Assembly (NCBI RefSeq): GCF_900089755.1
Contig: NZ_FLOC01000002.1
Span: 186,001 to 250,000, forward strand
DNA from: Marinomonas aquimarina
Lineage (GTDB): Bacteria; Pseudomonadota; Gammaproteobacteria; Pseudomonadales; Marinomonadaceae
DNA length: 64,000 bases
Reading direction: 5' to 3'
Numbering within the stretch: the stretch's first letter is position 1; every line of letters begins with the position of its first letter. Both the position numbers and the translations under genes were made by a program. The notes beneath the pieces were generated by a model. The model was not told the origin of the DNA, searched no databases, and saw only the letters and a program-made list of their open reading frames with translations. Of the stretch, positions 17,877 to 25,611 are shown piece by piece.

Positions 17877-18143
17877 TTAACGCAGCTGACTGTCTTTACT
17901 GCCACTACGGTTGTACATGCTATTGGCTTTATCGTGGTTTTCAAATTCAGATTGGCAGGCAATACACAAGCGCACCCCAGGAATGGCGTGTCGACGACGC
18001 TCAGGAATTTCAGCATCACACTCTTCGCAGAACTCTAAGCTGTCCCCGACCGTCAAACGGCTACGAGCACGCTCGACTGCTGAGTTTACTGTTGCGTCAA
18101 TTTGATCTTGCACCGCACCATCGTGCGCCCAACCACTTGCCAT
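17877..18143 (-). CDS. DksA/TraR-type C4 zinc-finger protein, YbiI-like
   Basis: An 88-residue protein with the same length and end-to-end pattern as E. coli YbiI: it begins MASGWAHDGAV and ends YNRSGSKDSQLR. The zinc finger is C-x2-C (CEECDAEIPERRR) and C-x2-C (RLCIACQ) at about residues 39-63. DksA/TraR relatives bind the RNA polymerase secondary channel, but it lacks the long coiled-coil of DksA, and the function of YbiI itself is not settled as far as I know. It is monocistronic with its own terminator. Confidence 0.88.
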   Translation of the reverse strand: MASGWAHDGAVQDQIDATVNSAVERARSRLTVGDSLEFCEECDAEIPERRRHAIPGVRLCIACQSEFENHDKANSMYNRSGSKDSQLR

Positions 18144-18401
18144 AGACTCTCCAACATTTAGCTATTTTAAAGACCGATGTATTAGTATAGAAATTAGGCA
18201 AATCCGGCACAATAAAAGTTCTGCTTAAAACAGCCGCACTTTTTAATTTCTACGACATCAATCGCTGAAAGTCACACTAGAAGAAAGTCGCACTTGCGGC
18301 GCGTCACAATAGACAAATGCAGAAAACATTAAAGTAATGTAAGAAATAATCTGGAAGGATTAGAACAGCAGTACAAGGAGAGAAAGAGAAATGAGATTAA
18401 A

Positions 18402-18475
18402 TGGAGGCCGGAGTCGGAATCGAACCGGCGTACACGGAGTTGCAGTCCGCTGCATGACCACTCTGCCATCCGGCC
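18402..18475 (-). tRNA. tRNA-Cys (GCA), extra copy
   Basis: A 74-nt cloverleaf with acceptor GGCCGGA paired to TCCGGCC, anticodon GCA in the ACTGCAACT loop, GTTCGATTC T-arm and encoded CCA. It is identical to the copy at 18621-18694. It lies downstream of a terminator-like hairpin that begins in tRNA-Leu, so its transcription may depend on readthrough. Confidence 0.95.
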
Positions 18476-18503
18476 TCTATAAAATCATCTAGCCTTAAAA
18501 ATC

Positions 18504-18525
18504 AAAAAGGCACCAAAATGGTGCC
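18504..18525 (-). terminator. Terminator hairpin overlapping the 3' end of tRNA-Leu
   Basis: On the minus strand GGCACCA (the acceptor end plus CCA of tRNA-Leu) pairs with TGGTGCC across a TTT loop, followed by TTTTT. The tRNA 3' end therefore forms half of an intrinsic terminator stem. Confidence 0.7.
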
Positions 18526-18605
18526 CGGGACCGGAATCGAACCGGTACGATATTTCTATCGCAAGATTTTAAGTCTTGTGTGTCTACCAATTTCACCACC
18601 CGGGC
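18519..18605 (-). tRNA. tRNA-Leu (TAA)
   Basis: An 87-nt class II tRNA with a long variable arm (GCGATAGAAATATCGT region), acceptor GCCCGGG paired to CCCGGGC, anticodon TAA in GACTTAAAATC, and encoded CCA. Third tRNA of the cluster after Gly and Cys. Confidence 0.95.
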
Positions 18606-18620
18606 TAGACTTTACTGAAA

Positions 18621-18694
18621 TGGAGGCCGGAGTCGGAATCGAACCGGCGTACACGGAGTTGCAGTCCGCTGCATGACCACTCTGCCATCCGGCC
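18621..18694 (-). tRNA. tRNA-Cys (GCA)
   Basis: A 74-nt tRNA identical to the copy at 18402-18475, in the position expected for the conserved Gly-Cys-Leu order after pgsA. Encoded CCA present. Confidence 0.95.
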
Positions 18695-18717
18695 TCAATC
18701 AGTAAATCTTAAGAGAA

Positions 18718-18792
18718 TGGAGCGGGAAACGAGGCTCGAACTCGCGACCCCAACCTTGGCAAGGTTGTGCTCTACCACTGAGCTATTCCCGC
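18718..18792 (-). tRNA. tRNA-Gly (GCC)
   Basis: A 75-nt tRNA with acceptor GCGGGAA paired to TTCCCGC, anticodon GCC in CCTTGCCAAGG, and encoded CCA. The D-loop (CAGTGGTAG) is one base shorter than in the E. coli homologue. First tRNA after pgsA. Confidence 0.95.
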
Positions 18793-18860
18793 GTCTCAAA
18801 AGATGGAGCGTATTCTATAGAAATAGATCGATACGTCAAGGGATTCGATGAAATAAATTA

Positions 18861-18908
18861 CTCACTTGGCGACTTTTTTTAAAGTCGTATAAAACGCAAC
18901 CAAGTGAG
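18861..18908 (-). other. Nested two-tier stem-loop between pgsA and the tRNA cluster
   Basis: Outer arms CTCACTTGG (18861-18869) and CCAAGTGAG (18900-18908) enclose an inner perfect hairpin CGACTTT (18870-18876) with AAAGTCG (18881-18887) around TTTT. It sits 22 nt after the pgsA stop codon. It may be a partial terminator or an RNA processing site separating mRNA from tRNAs. Confidence 0.55.
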
Positions 18909-18930
18909 ATTATTCCTTATACAACAATAA

Positions 18931-19491
18931 CTAACCTTTCATCGATTCATCAGATGTGAGTTCTGGCCAAGCTGCTTTTAAGTAGATGTACATGGACCAC
19001 AGTGTGAGCAACGCCGCAATGACAAGCACGAACAAACCGAAAGCGGCCCAACCAGTATCCGGTGCATTGGATAGCAAAATAAAGATCGCAACCATTTGCA
19101 TGGTGGTTTTGATTTTACCTACAAACGATACCGCCACGCTGGCACGCTTACCCATTTCAGCCATCCATTCACGCAACGCGGAAATGACAATTTCACGTCC
19201 CACAATCACTGCACTGGCCAATGTCATCAGCATGCTGTCGTACTCTGCCACCAAGATAACCAGCGCAACCGACACCATCACCTTATCGGCAACGGGATCA
19301 AAAAAAGCACCAAAGGGTGTGGTTTGGTTCAAGGCACGTGCTAAGAAGCCGTCCAACCAGTCAGTAATCGCCGCAATGCCAAAAATAGCGGCACTGGCAT
19401 AAAAGCGCCCTTCCCAAGGTAGGAAATACACCACAACTAGAACAGGAATAAGAAAAATACGTAATGACGTAAGAAAGTTTGGAATGTTCAT
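18931..19491 (-). CDS. pgsA: CDP-diacylglycerol-glycerol-3-phosphate 3-phosphatidyltransferase
   Basis: Inner-membrane enzyme making phosphatidylglycerophosphate, the committed step to phosphatidylglycerol and cardiolipin. The 186-residue protein has the CDP-alcohol phosphotransferase motif DG-x2-AR-x8-G-x3-D-x3-D (starting LDGFLARALNQ, about residues 46-68) and about four or five membrane helices. It lies 48 nt after uvrC and before the tRNA cluster, the usual uvrY-uvrC-pgsA-tRNA order of gammaproteobacteria. Confidence 0.95.
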   Translation of the reverse strand: MNIPNFLTSLRIFLIPVLVVVYFLPWEGRFYASAAIFGIAAITDWLDGFLARALNQTTPFGAFFDPVADKVMVSVALVILVAEYDSMLMTLASAVIVGREIVISALREWMAEMGKRASVAVSFVGKIKTTMQMVAIFILLSNAPDTGWAAFGLFVLVIAALLTLWSMYIYLKAAWPELTSDESMKG

Positions 19492-19539
19492 TAAAAGCCT
19501 TTTTAAAAAGAATGCCCAACACTTAGTGATGGGCTTAGC

Positions 19540-21357
19540 TTAACTTTTATGGAGGTAGAGGTATATCTCTTGTGCTTTATTTCCACCGATCCCTTTCACT
19601 TTGGCAATGTCCTCTTGGGAAGCCGCCAACAGTTCTTGATAACCACCAAACGCGGTTAACAGATCTTTGCGACGCTTAGGACCAATACCAGGGATATTCT
19701 CTAATGCGGAATGGCGGCGTTTTTTATCACGGCGACGACGGTGATTTTTGACCGCGAACCTATGTGCTTCATCGCGAATATGTTGAATCAAGTGTAGCGC
19801 CGATGAGTCGGGGGGCAGCACCACTTCATCTTCCTTAGAGCCAATGTACAGGGTTTCTAAACCAGGCTTTCGGGTGTCACCCTTGGCCACCCCCAACAAG
19901 AAAATGTCGACTAAACCAAGCTCTTTTAACACCGCCTCGGCTTGTGCCAGCTGCCCTTTACCACCATCAATTAAGAGCACGTCAGGTGCCGGAATTTCAC
20001 CTTCTTTGACCCGTTTATAGCGCCGTGTCAACGCCTGATGCATGGCCGCATAATCATCGCCTGCTTCAACCCCCTCGATATTAAAGGAGCGGTAGCGCTT
20101 TTTATCCGGGCCATCTGGGCCAAACACCACACAGGATGCCACGGTCGCTTCGCCACTGGAGTGGGAAATATCGAAACACTCCATGTGCAACGGTGGCTCT
20201 TTAAAGCCGAGGACCTTTTGCAAAGCGCTGATGCGACTAAAGTGATTACGCTTATCCGTCAGACGCGCCTGTAGGCCTTGCTCGGCATTGAGTTTGGCAA
20301 GATCTAACCAGCGAGCACGCTGTCCACGTACATTACTGGTCACTTCAATTTTCTTTTGCGTCGTTTCAAATAAAGCGTTTTCAATCACCTCTTGATCCTC
20401 GATGGCATGGCTCAAGATCAGAGACTTGGGTAAATCCTGCGCCCCACCGATGTATAGCTGCGCGATAAACGAAGACAGCAACTCAGATTCATTAATCTCA
20501 ATCGGCATTTTCGGGTAATGACTTTTACTGCCAATGACCTTTCCTTGTCGCACCATCATCACGTGTACACAGAAACCACCAGGCTGAATCAAGGCGGCAA
20601 TGACATCCGCATCGCCAGTTTGACCATAGACATGCTGCTCTTCTTGCACATGTTTCAGCTGAATAATTTGGTCACGCAGCGCCGCCGCACGCTCAAACTC
20701 CATATCCGCCGCCGCTTCGGTCATTTGTTCAGTCAGTTCTGAGGTCAATTCTTGGTTTTTACCCTCTAAGAACATACGCGCATGTCGCACATCTTCAGCG
20801 TAATCGGCATCGCTAATAAGCGCCACGCAGGGAGCGGAACAGCGCTTGATCTGATACTGCAAGCACGGGCGGGTACGATTGCTGTAGACCGAGTCTTCAC
20901 ATTGACGTACACGAAACACCTTCTGCATGGCGATCAGACTTTCTTTCACCGCCACCCCACTTGGATAAGGTCCGTACAATTTACCTTCTTTGCTCTTAGC
21001 ACCGCGACGGAACAAAATCGCAGGATGCTCATGATTGGAAATCAGAATATAAGGGTAGGATTTATCATCACGCAGCAGGATGTTGTAAGGTGGCCGATGT
21101 TGCTTGATCAAGGTCTGTTCAAGCAACAATGCTTCGGTTTCACTTTTGGTGACGGTAATTTCAATGGCGTCAATGCGGCTGACCAAGGCCATGGTTTTAG
21201 TGGTCAAGCCGGTAGCGCGAAAGTAGCTGGACACTCGATTTTTGAGGTTTTTCGCCTTGCCAACGTACAGCAGTTCACCTTTGCCATACATTCGATAAAC
21301 GCCGGGGCGTGATGTGAGGTTTTGAACGAAGTGTTTAGGATCGAAATCTTGTGACAC
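19540..21357 (-). CDS. uvrC: Excinuclease ABC subunit C
   Basis: Dual-incision nuclease of nucleotide excision repair. The 605-residue protein has the N-terminal GIY-YIG domain (RPGVYRMYGKGELLYVGKAKNLKNR split over residues 17-42), a UVR motif for UvrB binding (about 200-235), the RNase H-like 5' nuclease domain (ECFDISHSSGEATVASCVVF, about 390) and two helix-hairpin-helix motifs at the C terminus (ENIPGIGPKRRKDLL, VKGIGGNKAQEIYLYL). GTG start with AAGGA 7 nt upstream. It starts 10 nt after the uvrY/gacA-like gene. Confidence 0.96.
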   Translation of the reverse strand: MSQDFDPKHFVQNLTSRPGVYRMYGKGELLYVGKAKNLKNRVSSYFRATGLTTKTMALVSRIDAIEITVTKSETEALLLEQTLIKQHRPPYNILLRDDKSYPYILISNHEHPAILFRRGAKSKEGKLYGPYPSGVAVKESLIAMQKVFRVRQCEDSVYSNRTRPCLQYQIKRCSAPCVALISDADYAEDVRHARMFLEGKNQELTSELTEQMTEAAADMEFERAAALRDQIIQLKHVQEEQHVYGQTGDADVIAALIQPGGFCVHVMMVRQGKVIGSKSHYPKMPIEINESELLSSFIAQLYIGGAQDLPKSLILSHAIEDQEVIENALFETTQKKIEVTSNVRGQRARWLDLAKLNAEQGLQARLTDKRNHFSRISALQKVLGFKEPPLHMECFDISHSSGEATVASCVVFGPDGPDKKRYRSFNIEGVEAGDDYAAMHQALTRRYKRVKEGEIPAPDVLLIDGGKGQLAQAEAVLKELGLVDIFLLGVAKGDTRKPGLETLYIGSKEDEVVLPPDSSALHLIQHIRDEAHRFAVKNHRRRRDKKRRHSALENIPGIGPKRRKDLLTAFGGYQELLAASQEDIAKVKGIGGNKAQEIYLYLHKS

Positions 21358-21367
21358 TAATTTTCCT

Positions 21368-22009
21368 TTATACGAGACCTAAGACGTTATAGCGCATCGC
21401 CAAACGTGCTAGTTCAACATCGCTTTGAATATCGAGCTTTGTAAAAATACGCTTACGGAAAGTGCTGACGGTTTTATCCGACACATTCAGGCGGTCGGCA
21501 ATGTCTTTGGTTTTGACACAGTCGACGATCATCTGCGCCACCTGCAGCTCACGTTCAGACAGTTCACCAAACGGCGAGTCCGCCCCGTTTTTAGTGGTTT
21601 TGGCGAGCGCCACTTTTTGTGCAACCACTCGAGATAGGTACTGTTTACCTTGAAAAACGGTCTCCAGTGCTTCCACTAGTTCCGATTGATCTGACCCCTT
21701 GGCGACATAACCACAGGCCCCCGCTTCCATCATCTTAGCGGGATAGGGCGCATCGTCGATCGCGGATAACGCAATCACCTTGGTATTAGGGTGTAATCGT
21801 GAAATTTCTAAGGTTGCTCCCAATCCACCGATACCTGGCATATGCACGTCCATCAGAACCACATCAATATGTTCCTGACGCAACACTTTCAGGGCCTCTT
21901 CACCACTGTGAGCACTGCCCCACACTAGCACCCCTGGAATGTCTTCAATGACACGCTTTATCCCTTCGCACACCATAGTGTGATCATCGACGATCAGAAC
22001 TTTACGCAT
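21368..22009 (-). CDS. uvrY: LuxR-family response regulator UvrY/GacA
   Basis: Response regulator of the BarA/GacS-UvrY system, which controls the small RNAs that titrate CsrA/RsmA. The receiver domain begins MRKVLIVDDH and has the phospho-acceptor Asp in VVLMDVHMPG (Asp54) and Lys in YVAKGS; the C-terminal LuxR helix-turn-helix is LSERELQVAQMIVDCVKTKDIADRLNVSDKTVSTFRKRIF split over about 140-180. I place the start at the ATG at 22009 (213 residues, the usual GacA length) because GAGG lies 5 nt upstream; the frame runs 12 codons further back. The partner kinase is not in the window. Confidence 0.92.
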   Translation of the reverse strand: MRKVLIVDDHTMVCEGIKRVIEDIPGVLVWGSAHSGEEALKVLRQEHIDVVLMDVHMPGIGGLGATLEISRLHPNTKVIALSAIDDAPYPAKMMEAGACGYVAKGSDQSELVEALETVFQGKQYLSRVVAQKVALAKTTKNGADSPFGELSERELQVAQMIVDCVKTKDIADRLNVSDKTVSTFRKRIFTKLDIQSDVELARLAMRYNVLGLV

Positions 22010-22225
22010 CTTTACCTCATTTAAAGCATGGAACTCAAAACACAATTTTATAATTTACGAATCTTTACGCATAGCAATAATCTCTTACTTAACGTAGCTA
22101 TTTGTAAGACTTTAGTCACACAAAAACAGGATTCTAATGCGCCATAAAATTCGATCCAATTGGCTTTGTAGTGTTTTGTAATAGTTATAACTAAAAGTTA
22201 ATTTTACTCTTAACTTTTATGCACC

Positions 22226-23029
22226 TCAGGCAGGTAAATTCCCGTCGTAGCCCATTTTTTTCAAGGCTTCTACCGCTCGCTCGCGATACAAAGCTCGAAT
22301 CTTGGTCCCCTGAGTCTTATATAAATAGTACAAATGGGGAGCCACTTCACTTTCTGACACTTGCAAAGCATTGGCAATGTCGCTCAGCAAAGACTCCAAT
22401 ACCGGCGCCGACTTATCTTCAATCAGCACAGGTTTTGGAATCACTAACTTCTCACCATTAATGACTTTATCAACAAATGTCGTGTAGTGCTTTTCAAAAA
22501 CCGGCCAAGATGTGCGCTCATCTTCGGTACTTAAAAAGTGCCAACCTGTTTCTGCTCCGGCAAAATACACTGCAGCATGGGACCAAGCTTTTTCCTGCGG
22601 CTTATGGCGACAACTGCAGGCTTCCATATACGCTTGACGTGGCTCAGGCAAACCGTAGGCACGGTAGGCGGTTTGAATCACTGACAAAAATTCGGAAATC
22701 GTTGGCGGCCAAGCATACTTTTCTTTCGTGCGCTCTACGGCATAGGCTAACAATGGCTCTTGAAAGCCCTTTAGAGCAATCGCCCATTCGCGCTTGGCCA
22801 GCTTTACCTCTTCCGTGGTGGCATATGCAGACGCAAATTTATGGGTATAAATCGCTTTAAAGCGCGCAAACAGCATATTAACCAGCACACGGGTACGCTG
22901 TTCGGCTTCTTGCGAGGCTTGATTCGGCTCGCGCTCACTACCAGTCTGTGTCGTGGATGTTGGTGAGGGCGTTGCTAACTTGCTCGCGATTGGATTTAGG
23001 ATTTGCTGAATAGGTTGCGGTTCCTTCAT
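22226..23029 (-). CDS. Replication protein P-like protein (putative helicase loader)
   Basis: A 267-residue protein resembling phage lambda replication protein P, which delivers DnaB helicase to DNA. The P-like part spans about residues 45-150 (NMLFARFKAIYTHKFASA, then KREWAIALKGF and YAWPPTISEFL). The rest, including a C-terminal helical end (ALYRERAVEALKKMGYDGNLP), is not recognised. No phage genes surround it. Its ATG lies 92 nt inside the end of the upstream DnaT-like gene with no clear ribosome site, so translational coupling is likely. Function as a helicase loader with its neighbour is an inference. Confidence 0.62.
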   Translation of the reverse strand: MKEPQPIQQILNPIASKLATPSPTSTTQTGSEREPNQASQEAEQRTRVLVNMLFARFKAIYTHKFASAYATTEEVKLAKREWAIALKGFQEPLLAYAVERTKEKYAWPPTISEFLSVIQTAYRAYGLPEPRQAYMEACSCRHKPQEKAWSHAAVYFAGAETGWHFLSTEDERTSWPVFEKHYTTFVDKVINGEKLVIPKPVLIEDKSAPVLESLLSDIANALQVSESEVAPHLYYLYKTQGTKIRALYRERAVEALKKMGYDGNLPA

Positions 23030-23783
23030 AGGATTGACGGTCCGATTGCTTATATTGCCATTGACGTTTTACGTATTTGAAAAATTCACTGTTCCAAGTA
23101 CGAACATTTTTGCGTTGCTCTTTAATGCGCAGAAGAAACTCAGCCAGCAAGGATTCGGCAAAAGCTCTCTCAATACCCGCTTGATGTATCTGCTCAAAAG
23201 TCGCGTCCTCTGGCAGCCACTGATCCGGCTGACGGGTACGCTCCTTTGCTTCTAGGTATAGATCAAAATCCGACAATCCTCGACGATCTGAGGAGGCACT
23301 AGGCATCACAGGCACCGGCGCTTGATCCGCAGCATTCGATGTACGAGCACGCTGGGTGAACTGCGCTTGCGGCGCACTGGCTTTGTCAGCGGCCTCAGTC
23401 TGTAAGCGTGACAACTTGCTCATCATATCATCGCTTGGCTTAGCACTCTGCGGCGCAGCATCAGGGTTACGAGTGCGCGGCGCTGCGCTAGCACGTTGCG
23501 AGTCCGGCTGCTCTAACAAAATTTCTAAGCCCGATTCGGAGCGACGAAATTGTAACGCTTGTGCCATTTGTAGGCTGCTTAGTAGACGAACGACGTAAGG
23601 AGCGGTCCAAAAAGGCAGCATTTCCACCAGTTCCCTATGAGAAATTTTCATCTGGCGGTTACCAAGATGATGCGCCTTTTGTTGCAGATAGGTGAGTAAA
23701 ACACTTTCCTCAAGGCCAAGTTCACAGGCTAGGTTAAACGAGACAGGTAATAAGAAATCAGGGGCAGCCATAGATACGACCAT
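22938..23783 (-). CDS. DnaT-like primosomal protein
   Basis: A 281-residue protein. Residues about 190-245 match the DNA-binding domain of primosomal protein DnaT (DATFEQIHQAGIERAFAE, then WNSEFFKYVKRQW). The N-terminal 85 residues look like a winged helix (KISHRELVEMLPFW, PYVVRLLSSL), joined by a Pro/Ala/Ser-rich linker. DnaT in enterobacteria links PriA-PriB to DnaB-DnaC at stalled forks. Here it overlaps a lambda-P-like gene by 92 nt, a pairing that may replace DnaT-DnaC. The ATG at 23783 is used; an ATG at 23771 is also possible. Confidence 0.72.
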   Translation of the reverse strand: MVVSMAAPDFLLPVSFNLACELGLEESVLLTYLQQKAHHLGNRQMKISHRELVEMLPFWTAPYVVRLLSSLQMAQALQFRRSESGLEILLEQPDSQRASAAPRTRNPDAAPQSAKPSDDMMSKLSRLQTEAADKASAPQAQFTQRARTSNAADQAPVPVMPSASSDRRGLSDFDLYLEAKERTRQPDQWLPEDATFEQIHQAGIERAFAESLLAEFLLRIKEQRKNVRTWNSEFFKYVKRQWQYKQSDRQSYEGTATYSANPKSNREQVSNALTNIHDTDW

Positions 23784-23918
23784 TTCATTCGGGATTGTTC
23801 AGTTTACCAAACGGCAAAGCTTTTAGCACGATAACTCGCTTTTCAACCATGAATCAAGCGTAAAAATTCGCAGATTCATAAAACTATGACAGGCACATTT
23901 CTTTACAGTTAAATCCTG

Positions 23919-23947
23919 TTGACAGAGAAATTTTAGGCTCCTATGCT
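23919..23947 (+). promoter_or_regulatory. Sigma-70 promoter of hpf
   Basis: A perfect -35 box TTGACA (23919-23924) and -10 box TATGCT (23942-23947) are separated by the optimal 17 nt. Transcription would begin near 23954, about 65 nt before the hpf start codon. Confidence 0.8.
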
Positions 23948-24019
23948 GGAACTGTGCCGCGAAGTTAGACGCCTTTCTGGCTTCAAACAATCGGCCAACT
24001 TTACTGAGGAGAAAGTTGT

Positions 24020-24337
24020 ATGTATACAATAAATATTACTGGTCACCACGTCGACATCACTCCAGCAATCAAAGATCACATCAATGAAAAAATGAGCAAA
24101 ATTGCCAAGTTGAGTGATCAAATCACTTCTGTCAACGTGACGCTCGTTCAAGACAGTAAAGAACAAAAAGCAGAAGCGCGAATACATTTGCCTGGCAAGG
24201 AACTGTTTGCCACCGCTTCTTCTGAAGATCGTTTGTTCCACGCTATTGATGGCATGATTGAGAAACTTGCCCGCCAAGTGGATAAACACAAAACCAAACA
24301 AGCTTCAGGAAATCACAAAGCCGAGGTTGCTTCTTAG
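24020..24337 (+). CDS. hpf: Short ribosome hibernation promoting factor
   Basis: A 105-residue HPF/YfiA-family protein that binds the 30S decoding region in slow growth and promotes 100S or inactive 70S ribosomes. It begins MYTINITGHHVDITPAIKDH and has AIDGMIEKLARQVDKHK near the C terminus, in register with E. coli HPF. It lacks the long C-terminal dimerisation domain. It is monocistronic with a strong promoter and terminator, not in the more usual rpoN-hpf-ptsN arrangement. Confidence 0.92.
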   Translation: MYTINITGHHVDITPAIKDHINEKMSKIAKLSDQITSVNVTLVQDSKEQKAEARIHLPGKELFATASSEDRLFHAIDGMIEKLARQVDKHKTKQASGNHKAEVAS

Positions 24338-24363
24338 CTTAAACCCTTTCACCCGTTTCCTAC

Positions 24364-24393
24364 CACGCCCGCTTCTGCGGGCGTGTTTGTTTT
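24364..24393 (+). terminator. Intrinsic terminator of hpf
   Basis: CACGCCCGC and GCGGGCGTG form a 9-bp stem around TTCT, followed by TTTGTTTT. Confidence 0.92.
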
Positions 24394-24480
24394 GACTGCG
24401 AATTATGATTGAACTTTGGAACTAACACCCGCATAGTCTGTCATAGGTTTCAGGATAATCTAATTAGGAGAACTCTCATC

Positions 24481-25137
24481 ATGCGTTACACAGATGCCCT
24501 TTCGACACATACGTCCCAAGCGGCCAATAAGACGCTGCGCAATACGTATGGCTTACTATCGCTGACTTTGCTTTTCAGTGCTTTCACAGCCGGTATCAGC
24601 ATGGTCTTTAATTTGCCTCACCCAGGTTTGATTCTCACGTTAGTGGGTTTCTACGGTTTGCTTTTCCTAACTTATAAATGTCGTAACAGCGCCATCGGCT
24701 TATTGTGCGTATTCGCGTTAACCGGCTTTATGGGCTTAACCCTAGGTCCAATCCTCAATGCTTACTTAAGCATGTCTAATGGTGCGACGCTCATTATGAG
24801 TGCGTTAGGTATGACTGGTTTGTCTTTCCTTGGCCTATCTGCTTACGCTTTGGTGTCTAAGAAAGATTTCAGTTTCCTTAACGGCTTTATAACAATCGGC
24901 TTCTTTGCGCTGTTGTTCGCTATGATTGCTGGTTTCTTCGTTCAGCTGCCAGCGCTACAAATCTTTATCTCGGTTGGCTTCACGCTGTTCTCTGGCGCCA
25001 TCATTTTGCTACAAACCAGTGAAATCGTTCGTGGCGGCGAAACCAACTACATTATGGCGACGGTGAACCTATATGTTGCGCTGTACAACATGTTCCTAAG
25101 CCTATTGTCATTGTTTGGTATGGCGAGCGACGATTAA
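24481..25137 (+). CDS. yccA: Bax inhibitor-1/YccA family membrane protein
   Basis: Inner-membrane protein of 218 residues with seven predicted helices, characteristic of the YccA/TMBIM family. E. coli YccA is an FtsH substrate and modulator of that protease. Signatures include GFMGLTLGPILNAYL and FTLFSGAIILLQTSEIVRGGETNYIMAT split over about 178-205. The ATG at 24481 is preceded by AGGAGA at a proper distance; the longer frame starting at 24409 has none. It is followed by a terminator and then the tus genes, as near Pseudomonas tusDCBE. Confidence 0.9.
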   Translation: MRYTDALSTHTSQAANKTLRNTYGLLSLTLLFSAFTAGISMVFNLPHPGLILTLVGFYGLLFLTYKCRNSAIGLLCVFALTGFMGLTLGPILNAYLSMSNGATLIMSALGMTGLSFLGLSAYALVSKKDFSFLNGFITIGFFALLFAMIAGFFVQLPALQIFISVGFTLFSGAIILLQTSEIVRGGETNYIMATVNLYVALYNMFLSLLSLFGMASDD

Positions 25138-25154
25138 TCGCCTAGCCCATTTTT

Positions 25155-25180
25155 AAAAGGCCGCAGACTGCGGCCTTTTT
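25155..25180 (+). terminator. Intrinsic terminator of yccA
   Basis: AAAAGGCCGCAG and CTGCGGCCTTTT pair around a single A, with six T at the end. Confidence 0.9.
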
Positions 25181-25216
25181 TATGTGTAAAATTTGCTTTA
25201 TTTACTCAAGAACAGC

Positions 25217-25609
25217 ATGAACTACTCTCTTTTTATTACTGGTAGCCCAACCGCGAGCCGTGCTTGCCAAACAGCATTGGACTTTGCCGAAGCCGTAGTG
25301 GCGCACGAGCAACATGGTATCCAAGGTATTTTCTTTTACGAAGAAGCTGTGGCCATTGCCAACGCACTCGCCATGCCACCTCGAGATGAGTGCAATATTC
25401 GCGCACAATGGGCGACGTTTGCCAAACAGCATAATATCCCACTTTACGTATGCATTGCCGCCGCCTTGCGTCGCGGACAGCTAAATCAAGCCGAAGCGAA
25501 ACGCCATGAAGTGGAACACTTCAACTTAGCGGATGGTTTTCAATTGGAAGGACTAGGCAGCTTAATCAGCTTAACCTTGGAATCTGATCGCGTAGTGAGG
25601 TTTAACTAG
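25217..25609 (+). CDS. tusD: Sulfurtransferase complex subunit TusD
   Basis: Subunit of the TusBCD hexamer, which accepts persulfide from TusA and passes it to TusE for 2-thiouridine formation in tRNA. The ATG at 25217 gives 130 residues beginning MNYSLFITGSP; the active Cys is Cys79 (IPLYVCIAAALRRG), matching Cys78 of E. coli TusD. It ends 2 nt before tusC in the tight tusDCBE operon. The sulfur end-user mnmA is encoded about 15 kb away in this window. Confidence 0.93.
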   Translation: MNYSLFITGSPTASRACQTALDFAEAVVAHEQHGIQGIFFYEEAVAIANALAMPPRDECNIRAQWATFAKQHNIPLYVCIAAALRRGQLNQAEAKRHEVEHFNLADGFQLEGLGSLISLTLESDRVVRFN

Positions 25610-25611
25610 TA

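Noticed and set aside
18402..18792. tRNA genes as integration site of a genomic island
   Set aside because: Flanking genes are the conserved pgsA and YbiI-like genes, and the duplicated segment is just the tRNA itself with no island cargo between copies.
20782..21312. Open frame of 176 codons opposite uvrC
   Set aside because: Antisense shadow; no ribosome site or recognisable motif.
22226..23783. Prophage remnant
   Set aside because: A lambda-P-like gene alone does not make a prophage; no integrase, capsid, tail, att repeat or composition break was seen, and flanking genes are core chromosome.
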